DNA of 64,000 nt from Rhypophila decipiens (lineage: Eukaryota; Ascomycota; Sordariomycetes; Sordariales; Naviculisporaceae): the NCBI GenBank assembly GCA_033297075.1, contig MU858078.1:62001-126000 (forward strand), given 5' to 3'. Position numbers and translations under genes: made by a program. Positions within the stretch are counted from its first letter, which is position 1, and the number at the start of each line of letters is the position of its first letter. The notes beneath the pieces are model-generated. The model was not told the DNA's origin and ran no database searches. It worked only from the letters and a program-made list of their open reading frames with translations. Shown piece after piece: positions 56,304-64,000 of this stretch.

Positions 56304-57578
56304 ATGCCGCCATTGCCTCCCTCACTGGTGAAACCTCAGCAGCAGATTGCAGGCCACCACCACGATCATGATCATCACCATGATGAAGAGGAAGTTTCGA
56401 TTCGCATCGACATTGATATCGATGTCAGTGTCAGTCTCGACATGGACCTAGACACTCATGTGGACAGCGACAAGCCACATCACCGGGAATTCAACAGGTC
56501 CCTGCCGCGTCCTCGGAACCCAGTCATCATCTCACTCAAGCCCAAGTCCACCTCGGGCCAGCCACAATCGGGAGACCCTCACCACTCGGTTACATCCAAA
56601 CAGAAGCCTCTGCCCCACAGAACCCTCAAGGCCATCCGCCAAGTAGCCCCTCCTCCTACAACTCCCACCAGGACCGTCCTCACCACACACCCAACCCACC
56701 ATGCCACCCTCTCGGCAAGCGCTCTAATCGGCATCTTCCTCGGCTCCGTGTCCGGGCTGGTCCTGCTCCTCTGGGGTCTCTCCTTCCTCGCCGCCCGCCG
56801 CCGCCGCCGTCTCCTCTGCCAACAAGCCAAGAAGACCTCAACCTCAGACACCCAGCCGACAACATACTACCGCGGCCCAGACGGCGACATCTTCATCCAC
56901 AGCCTAAAGTCATCCGGCCGCCCGTCGCTCTCACCAACCTTCACCTCGGCGTCAGAAGCCACCTTGACCGCCGCCGCGGCACGACTTGGGAGATCCGGCT
57001 CCAGGAGATGCCGCTCCTCCCACTCCCACTCCCGCTCGAGATCGAGATCTCATTCGCGATGCCGCTCCCGATCTCGGTCACATTCCCGCCACAGACACGG
57101 ACATTGCCCTAAACCCCCTCACTGTCCTGGACACGGCCATCATGACCACAATCACAGCCATGAACATGAACACGGACACTGGCACTGGCACGACCACCAT
57201 GGCGGCCACCATGATCATCACTGCCTAGTACCCCAAGATACTACCACCGACGATCAATTCGAAATCCCTCCGGTCCCAGAAATTCCCGCCATCCCCAACA
57301 AATCCAGCACCCCATCAAAGACGAAAGAGGACTACACCGTCACAGTGACCGAAATCCCCATCACACTCGGTCCAGATTCTGCCCCTCCTCCTACCGTTCC
57401 AAGAGCCCGAGTCCCCTCCGGTACTAGGATTCCGCACTTCACGCCGGGGGATATTTCACCACTTCAGCAGAACCCCTTTTTTCATGTAAGGCCTGACCAT
57501 CACGAGCAAGCCATTGGAACGACTGCATTGACCTCGTGTCATGGTTCTGGACCAGATAACGTGGACAAGAAGGAATAG
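56304..57578 (+). CDS. His-rich, RS-rich single-pass membrane protein, function unknown
   Basis: I do not recognise a family. The single exon encodes 424 residues from the first ATG (MPPLPPSLVK). In order: a His/Asp cluster (GHHHDHDHHHDEEE, about residue 18), an alternating acidic stretch (IDIDIDVSVSLDMDLDTH), a Pro/Ser/Lys-rich part, one transmembrane helix at about 150-172 (LIGIFLGSVSGLVLLLWGLSFLAA) followed by Arg-rich RRRRRLL, then an Arg-Ser-His block near 240-275, a dense His/Gly/Cys stretch near 275-310, and an acidic Pro-rich tail. Two His clusters on opposite sides of the membrane suggest metal binding, but that is only an inference. Coding appears real because it is one long open frame with a positive-inside pattern around the helix. 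Confidence 0.65.
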   Translation: MPPLPPSLVKPQQQIAGHHHDHDHHHDEEEVSIRIDIDIDVSVSLDMDLDTHVDSDKPHHREFNRSLPRPRNPVIISLKPKSTSGQPQSGDPHHSVTSKQKPLPHRTLKAIRQVAPPPTTPTRTVLTTHPTHHATLSASALIGIFLGSVSGLVLLLWGLSFLAARRRRRLLCQQAKKTSTSDTQPTTYYRGPDGDIFIHSLKSSGRPSLSPTFTSASEATLTAAAARLGRSGSRRCRSSHSHSRSRSRSHSRCRSRSRSHSRHRHGHCPKPPHCPGHGHHDHNHSHEHEHGHWHWHDHHGGHHDHHCLVPQDTTTDDQFEIPPVPEIPAIPNKSSTPSKTKEDYTVTVTEIPITLGPDSAPPPTVPRARVPSGTRIPHFTPGDISPLQQNPFFHVRPDHHEQAIGTTALTSCHGSGPDNVDKKE

Positions 57579-58486
57579 AAGCAAACGCCTTTAGGTCTTT
57601 GATGTGGGATAGCTATCTTGTGTATTGGGGTAGAGAAATGATGGGTTGTACTTCACAACGCAATGGACATGGGTCATGGAAGTGGTGGTTGGGTCACCTC
57701 TGTACATAGCAATCAATCATTCAAGAAAATTCTCACACCTTCTCACCTGCTCTTATTTGGGAGATGGATCATCTGTCACACCAAAGGAGCATGAACAACG
57801 TCAAGTCGCATCAAAATTGTTATCAGATTTTAGGGTGCCAACAGCGGCAAGAGAATGGGTAGACCAACTACCGACCTAAAGTAGGTAGGGACAAACAACC
57901 CAGCTCTCTATCCTATCATCTAAACACAGAAAAATGCTGCACAAAAGTCCGCCCCTTGCAAGGGTACTAGGTACTAAATGATGGAATAAGAACTGAAGAA
58001 GCAGTGAAAATGAAAATATAAAAAAAAAAAACAGAAACATTAAAATGATTTGAGAAAAAACAAGTTCGTAAATGAAGAGAGATGAGATGAGAGAGCATGA
58101 TTTTTTTTTCTGCTTTTGTCAAGAAAAGAATCTCGCAATGAGATAAAAAAGCACAAGATGGCCACCGTCCTAAAATGTTCATGATATAACCGCCCGGTGA
58201 GAGCGTGCTGTCGGTGTATCCGAGATGTTCCCAAATTTCAGTGTCATTACCGCCTGCCGAAATGCAAGAGAGAACTTCAAACAGTCAATGTTGCCACCAC
58301 CAGGGTCTTGTTGCCCAATGACCCACTGCGGTATCCAATCTATCGTGAGTCAGGTCAATATCCAAGAAAGAAAAAGAAAAAGAAATGCGTCTTCCCGAGG
58401 TAGCGACTGGAGTTGGCCTTCTCTCATCGATTTTGTGGTCTCGTTGAGAGATCATGTCAGCAGCATAACTTCACAACAAGTCAATC
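57579..58486. other. intergenic between convergent genes
   Basis: 908 bp holding two 3' flanks. A-rich tracts (AAAAAAAAAAAACAG at about 58020) and T-runs are present. No gene is seen. Confidence 0.45.
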
Positions 58487-60862
58487 CTATTGCGGAACCA
58501 ACACGGTGAGATCGTATCGCTGGCCAGCGCGGATATTGTCGATGCGAGGCTGGGACAGTGCACGGCCATTGTGCTTCACAACGACATCCAAAACGTCGGC
58601 CCGGCGGATGTCGAGATAAAAGGTGGCGCCACGGAACAGGCGTGTCACCTTGATGGAATCCCAGTTGCTCGGCAGCTGGGGTCGGATGGTGAGCCCGTTG
58701 GCATCGCCCCGGAGACCGCAGAGACCCTCGACGAAGCATCGGTACACCCACGAGACGGTTCCAGTGTTGAACAACTGGCTCGACCGACCGGCCGTCCGCG
58801 GAAACTCACGCCAAGCCCCGCGATAGTAGTTGGGGATGTAGATGGGCAACTGTCCACGTTGAAGATAGTCAGCATCGCTCGGACCCGGCAGCATCTTGCG
58901 GAGCAACGAATAGGCCCTATCCTCCTGATCGCCCAACTGATAGAGACTGAAGACGTAAAAGATGCCGGCATGGTTGTAGACCGATGCGTTCTCGGCCGAT
59001 CCTATCGCCTTCTGCGTGACACGCCCAACGTCCTCGCGCATCTTGGTGAATGGTGGGCCAAACATGGTGACGCCATATGGAGTGACAAGTTCATTGTCGA
59101 CTTGTGGCAGTATTTTCGTGATCTGTTCCGGGGATGCTGCTCCGCTGAGAATGGACCAGGACTGGGGATTCAGCCAGATGCGACCCTCGGGATCCGACTT
59201 GATGCCGAAGGTGACATTGTCATCAGTGATGCCGCGAGCAAACCAGTCTCCATCCCAGAGGTGCTTGTTGACGGCGGCATTGCACTCGTCCGCTCCGGCC
59301 CGATAGAACTTGGCCAGGTCGGCTCGCCCCTCGTGCTGACAGACGTTTGCCCAGATCCTCAGAGAATACGCCGTGGCCAGAGTAAGCCAGCCGGACACGC
59401 CCTTGCCCTTGTACCCGACCATGTTCATGGGGTCGCACCAGTCGCCCTGAGCGATGTAGCTGAGGCCGCGCTCGTCCCGGGCACCGAGCAGCCAGTCCAT
59501 GGCACGGCTGAAGCGCTCAAAGACGGTGAACTCGTCGCCATTGGAGCTCTTGACCTTCTCCTTGAGCAGGTTGTAGTCGCCAGTCTCGGAAAGATAGACC
59601 TCCAGGGTGACGGGGAGCCAGACGCAGTGGTCCGTGTGCGGCACCTGATTGATGTACTTGAGCTGTGCGCCCTCGACCAGCAGGATGCCGTCCGGCATGG
59701 AGCCGTTGGCCTCTTGTTGCGAAACGGCAGTGATGAAGGCCTTGCGAGTGACTTCGGGCTTGATGTAGTTCATGCCCATGTTGTCCTGCAGGTAGTTGCG
59801 GGTCTGGGGGTCCGTCGTCAGCCTGTTCACATCGCCATGGTAGTACACCTGGCGGGGCAGCCAGTTGTTGACAAAGTTGTCGAGCTCCTTATCAGGTGTC
59901 TCGATGCGGAGACTGCCGCGCCCCCGCTCCATGTACTCGGCATACTCATTGGCTGTCCTCGAGAAGCCCTCCTTGCTGAGGTACTTGGACCGCATGGCCC
60001 CGATCTCGGCTTCATCATAGGCAGGCCCAAACAGGAAACGGTACTCGCGCTGCTCGCCGGCTTTAAGCGCGACTCGGTACTGCACAGCGGCTGTCGGCGT
60101 CTCGTAGCGCGCGTCACTGTTGTTCAGCTGCGGCTGCTGCAGGGCCTCTGGGTTGTGGAGACCGCCCTCGCCCTCAAACGACACCTGGTTTGCTTCCCAC
60201 GAGTCCGGCTTGGTTTCGCAGATGAAATACGTCTTATCCTTGAGATACTTGTTTTTGAAGTACTCGGTTGCCTTTTGGTACGGAGTGACGGTGGTCGCAA
60301 CGACGCCAACCAGGTCCGGATTCCATTCCGCAGACTGGTTCATCCACGATTTGTAGCCGATTGGGAAGTAGGGAACCACGCTGAGCTTACGAGGGCGGCC
60401 GGTCAGATTGGTCACCTTGATGGTCCAGAGTTCGGCCACATCATGAGTGGGAATGCCCATGACCATCTCGACACGTACTCCGAGATGCTCAACGGTCCAC
60501 GACACATCGGCCTTACCAGCCGAGAAGACAAACTTGTCGGTGGGCACACGGACAGGCTCATACGGTGCCGAGAAGAGCTGACCGGTCTCCTCGTCCTTGA
60601 TGTAGACGAAGCGGCCGGGGTGGTGTGCATAGTAGTTGGGTTCAGGTTGCATGAAGGTTGTGGCCTCGATAGTAGGTGCATGGGCGTACTTTGCCGGTTC
60701 AGGTTGCATGAATTGAGCAGTTGCGTAGCCACGGCAGGTGATTTGAATCATCATTTTCTGATTCCAGAGGAAGCCCGCTGCCTTGGGCATTGCGGTGGGA
60801 GTGAACAGCTCATACCGGTCCCCATTCTGACTGGGCCGGAGGATTGTCGCCTCTTTACGCAT
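58487..60862 (-). CDS. cellobionic acid phosphorylase, GH94
   Basis: Reversible phosphorolysis of cellobionic acid to glucose-1-phosphate and gluconate (GH94), the intracellular end of the oxidative cellulose pathway in Neurospora-like fungi. The single exon encodes 791 residues, the size of the characterised fungal enzyme. In order: beta-sandwich N-terminal part ([50 protein letters not shown]), then the (alpha/alpha)6 barrel with [43 protein letters not shown], the catalytic region [20 protein letters not shown] with its general acid Asp, [26 protein letters not shown], and a C-terminal TWRxF-like segment. No signal peptide is seen, so it is cytosolic. N,N'-diacetylchitobiose or cellobiose phosphorylase are alternatives within the family. 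A 2.4-kb open frame lies on the opposite strand. Confidence 0.93.
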   Translation of the reverse strand: MRKEATILRPSQNGDRYELFTPTAMPKAAGFLWNQKMMIQITCRGYATAQFMQPEPAKYAHAPTIEATTFMQPEPNYYAHHPGRFVYIKDEETGQLFSAPYEPVRVPTDKFVFSAGKADVSWTVEHLGVRVEMVMGIPTHDVAELWTIKVTNLTGRPRKLSVVPYFPIGYKSWMNQSAEWNPDLVGVVATTVTPYQKATEYFKNKYLKDKTYFICETKPDSWEANQVSFEGEGGLHNPEALQQPQLNNSDARYETPTAAVQYRVALKAGEQREYRFLFGPAYDEAEIGAMRSKYLSKEGFSRTANEYAEYMERGRGSLRIETPDKELDNFVNNWLPRQVYYHGDVNRLTTDPQTRNYLQDNMGMNYIKPEVTRKAFITAVSQQEANGSMPDGILLVEGAQLKYINQVPHTDHCVWLPVTLEVYLSETGDYNLLKEKVKSSNGDEFTVFERFSRAMDWLLGARDERGLSYIAQGDWCDPMNMVGYKGKGVSGWLTLATAYSLRIWANVCQHEGRADLAKFYRAGADECNAAVNKHLWDGDWFARGITDDNVTFGIKSDPEGRIWLNPQSWSILSGAASPEQITKILPQVDNELVTPYGVTMFGPPFTKMREDVGRVTQKAIGSAENASVYNHAGIFYVFSLYQLGDQEDRAYSLLRKMLPGPSDADYLQRGQLPIYIPNYYRGAWREFPRTAGRSSQLFNTGTVSWVYRCFVEGLCGLRGDANGLTIRPQLPSNWDSIKVTRLFRGATFYLDIRRADVLDVVVKHNGRALSQPRIDNIRAGQRYDLTVLVPQ

Positions 60863-63800
60863 GGTGATGGATGGTGGTGGTGGTGGTGGTGGTGGTGGTG
60901 GTGGAGGTGAGGTCGTAGTCGAAACACTGCAGTTCAGTGGTGGTAGGTTGATGATGGTGTTTTGTTGGCGGTGGTAACCGTGAGGGTGGTCCTTATGGCG
61001 TTGGTAGGTGGTGATGATGGCGGTGAACCGTCATGTATGTGCGTCACCTTGAGATAGGATAGAAGTGCTACTCAAAACGAAACGAGGGAAAGGAAAAAAG
61101 GGGAAAGAAATGGAAGATTGGATTATCCCAGATTTGTTGTGGGGAGAGAGAAGCTCAGTCAGTTCCACGGGATGGAGATGGAGCTTGGTCATGGGACGAA
61201 CTGGTATTTTATTTTTAGCGATTACCAGGATGAAACCAGTCTTGGTGTTGCACTTGTAGTGTGCAGGTGAGATCCAAGTGAAGTTGCCGTAGATACAAGA
61301 TTTCTTTTGGGGGAATTCAGTGGAATCTGTTGATGCAGGGGGAGAACATGGCATGGGAACACGAACAGGGACAGGGACAAGGAACAAAAAGAAGCCAGTG
61401 AGATGGGGAAATGGGGATGGCGGAATTGAGGAATAATAGTTTTGGAATTCTGAGGAAAAGGGAAATTGCGAGCTCGGAGCTGAAATGCTGGTAATAAGTC
61501 AGGAAAAAGCAACCTGAGATACAGAGTAGGAAAGAAGCCGCCCCAAACCACAGGCTCAGCTGACCGATCGGTCCCAATTGTCCCAACAGTTTCTGGTTGT
61601 AGCTCGGGGAAGGGGCAAAGGGGGCTCAACCGGGAGAATTGGATAGAGCTGCATGAAAACTAGCTCACCGCCCTTTTCCCACAGCACACTCACGGCATCC
61701 AGCATGAAATTTGCAACATTGTGTGTCAAGTACAGTGAGAACGCACCTCGCTGTTACCTCGTTCGTTTCTGTGATCCGTCTGCAAATTAGACACACAGAC
61801 AAGAGACAAACAGGAAGGCGCAGCGAAAGGCGCATTTCATTGATTCATTCATTTCGAGGGCTCGGAACAAGAAATGACCGGTCCGGAAATGGTGCGTTTG
61901 GTGAGAAGGTGTGTGCCACAGTGCCGTTGTGTGGGATTGTGTGGATTGCGGGCTCCTTTTCTGACACCCCTTCACCTGGAAGGCCGCTGTGCCATGCCCG
62001 TATCCACGCTGATTGGAGCCGCTGTCAATTGTGCATGCAAAAGTCGGCGACTGCCTGCACACTCGCTGGCTTGTCCGAGCTTTAGCCATTAGCGGGTCCA
62101 ACCCCCACGATTTCCCGCGCCGGGTCCACCGAGACACCAGATTTTCCAGGCTGGCAAGCTCGCTGGGACTTGTCACCTTCTTTCCATCTTCACAACTGCC
62201 CACTGCACCCCGCGACGCAAGCAACCAGGACATGTTTTTTGTGGTTTTCGAAATTAACGCAGCGGGGTTTCTGAGAGTCGCGGCATGCTACTGTCGACTT
62301 ACCGGCCTCGAATGGCTCCGGTACTGGCTGGCTCAAGTGTCAGATGATTTGCAGAGACTGCAGCCCAGCCTTAACTACCCCGCCATCGTGAGAAAATTAC
62401 CTGACAGCAACACATCGGAGCTCCTGGACCTGCCGCAACAGCGCTAGGCCGGGGCTGGAGAATGGGGGTCTTCTTCGGTCGGCTGGGTGTGGGTGGCCCG
62501 GTGGCGGAGTAATCGCGATCCCAAATCCCAAGCCAAGACCTTGGAAGCCCGGCCGAAGCCTCCGTGGAACAAATCCCTGAGTGCTGACTGGACCAGAAAT
62601 TCATGATGGACACAGCACCACCCACCCCTCTTGTTGGATTTAACCGACCCAACCTCCAGGTAAAAATGAGAAAAAGGGGGCAAGCTATCGAAGCGCAAGG
62701 AAGAGGATTCGGCCAACGCAAACTCATCAGCAGGATTTTCTCTTCAACTTGATTCATGATAGATGGTGAGTTGGTTTCTTTGGTCATGAATGGAACTCTG
62801 TAAAGTGCTTGGAAGCGAGTGACATCATGTTCAAGGACAAGCGAATCGTTGACAAAACCCGCCAATCAGGACGCTGGTAAGCCTGCCGTTATTGCTTGGT
62901 CGAGTCTCGTTCAGCTTCCATGGCGAAGCAGAATTGCCGTGGCATGCGCTCGTGTTTGCTGAAGCGAGAGGCTAAAAGGAAGGGCCGAAGATTATACGAT
63001 GATTAACAATAGGCCAAACATCCGTATATGTCCGCAATCCTGCGGCCTCCAGATGATGTCAATTGCATTTGGTGGATCTATTCCCCCTTTTCGGAGACGA
63101 TTCTGAGGCCTTTTCCAGGCAACCCCCAAGCAAAAGATAGTGGGTAGTCGGCTACTCCGCTGCTCAAATACAAACTGATCGGCGCTGTGGGGAGAGGATA
63201 AATGGCCCGTCGTGCCCGTTCATGTTCACAACGGACACTCCTTTCCAGGTAATCCGGCCTCTTTACCCCACGAGACTCCATCGTCGGGACTGGCCTCCAC
63301 CGCCGTAGAGATGTTGTCTCCCCGACGATACCATCAACATCCCTGGACCAAAGCTGCGCAACAATGATGGCGCGTACCGGTACCGAGCGCGCCTATTTCC
63401 TTGCCCAGGTTACCCCATGGGCCCATACCATGCCGATAGCCGAGCGGGTACAGTACTCCATCCACCTGATGGTTGGGACTACCCCCCCTGTAGGCGGCGG
63501 CCCGTTATCGTTTCACTGCAGCTACCGAGAGTGGGTTTAATAACGGCATGCAAGCCATCGTCGCCCGACGCAGGTGGTAGACTCGGTGGTGGAAGGAGAC
63601 CGAAGAGTCTGAGACACGGATGGTCTCCATGGTGACGTGTCGATGGTTCGGATAAGTTGTCTGCTCTCCGTCTTCGCAATTGTGCTCCCGAGGAGGCCTC
63701 TACAAGACGGTTCCGTGATGAGATCGACGATCATGGCGAGAGATGGTCGGCACTGAGTCCATTCGACCTCTTATCTACCGTTTCGGCAGTTTGAACGGCA

Positions 63801-64000
63801 GACTGAAATACTATCAGTGAGCTAAATACTTTTCTCTTGAAGCACTTGTACGGCCCACTTCGGTCACCCGCCCGAGATATGCCGGCCTTTCTTGGATGAT
63901 CTCGATCTCCTGCTTCCGGGCACATCATGGGACACCAGATATGGTTCATCACTGCCAGACTTTGACAGAGGACAACTAATGACGGCTAGGGTGGTCTATC
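60863..64000. other. long intergenic region, no gene recognised
   Basis: About 3.1 kb to the end of the window. It holds the GH94 promoter nearest 60863 and otherwise only short overlapping frames with no recognised domain. A gene starting beyond the window may have its promoter here. Confidence 0.4.
60872..60903. repeat. (GGT)n microsatellite in GH94 leader
   Basis: About ten GGT units on the plus strand, i.e. (ACC)n in the leader of the GH94 gene, starting 9 bases upstream of its ATG. It could form a trinucleotide length polymorphism. Confidence 0.9.

Noticed and set aside
58490..60910. Open frame of 806 codons on plus strand as a gene
   Set aside because: It lies fully opposite the GH94 gene, whose motifs and length are unmistakable. 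The antisense product has no domain and a composition expected from complementing GC-rich codons. Kept only as a finding.
62371..62865. 164-codon minus-strand frame near the right end
   Set aside because: No domain, and overlapping frames on both strands look equally random.

Overview
The window looks like nuclear DNA of a filamentous ascomycete (Pezizomycotina, most likely a Sordariomycete). Genes are split by short introns of 53-121 nt, with GT..AG borders and frequent CTAAC/CTGAC branch sites. Both strands carry genes, and 0.3-3 kb of non-coding DNA separates them. The families are typical of the group: PHO-4 type phosphate permease, CCG-9 type trehalose phosphorylase, DUF3405, HET domain, NACHT-ankyrin, HSP30-type small heat-shock protein and GH94 cellobionic acid phosphorylase. 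The species cannot be named from the sequence alone.

Layout. 0.8-7.5 kb: a Na+/phosphate permease, a tRNA-Gly(UCC) and an OPT oligopeptide transporter. 9.3-11.1 kb: a DUF3405 type II membrane protein. 14.1-14.5 kb: the U5 snRNP protein Dim1. 15.0-15.7 kb: a degenerate minisatellite of about 32 units with a 22-nt period. 15.8-21.8 kb: a complete three-gene biotin cluster made of a fused BioD-BioA, a BioF ending in the peroxisomal signal AKL, and a BioB with a mitochondrial-type leader. 23.3-25.2 kb: GINS subunit Psf3 and mitochondrial Mn-SOD, divergently arranged. 27.8-30.9 kb: trehalose phosphorylase with a long disordered N-terminal extension. 31.6-32.6 kb: thymidylate synthase.

33.4-53.2 kb is an accessory stretch rich in self/non-self-type fungal genes: a degraded Hsp70-like gene, a protein with a helo-like STAND N-terminal domain whose 5' end overlaps it on the other strand, a secreted HD-domain protein, a HET-domain protein with an embedded WW-like module, a mucin-like single-pass surface protein, a secreted aldose 1-epimerase, and a broken NOD-like receptor (alpha/beta-hydrolase + NACHT + ankyrin) with three in-frame stops and two frameshifts. 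53.4-60.9 kb: CE1 acetylxylan esterase, small heat-shock protein, a His-rich/RS-rich single-pass membrane protein of unknown function, and GH94 cellobionic acid phosphorylase. The last 3.1 kb shows no convincing gene.

How the genes fit together. The biotin genes form a functional set, from the KAPA step through DAPA and dethiobiotin to biotin, probably spread over peroxisome and mitochondrion. The esterase and the cellobionic acid phosphorylase both fit plant cell-wall breakdown. The Hsp70-like, helo-like, HET and NACHT-ankyrin genes look like a decaying fungal immunity or heterokaryon-incompatibility neighbourhood. Nothing here looks viral or bacterial. No intact transposon, CRISPR array or ribosomal RNA was seen.
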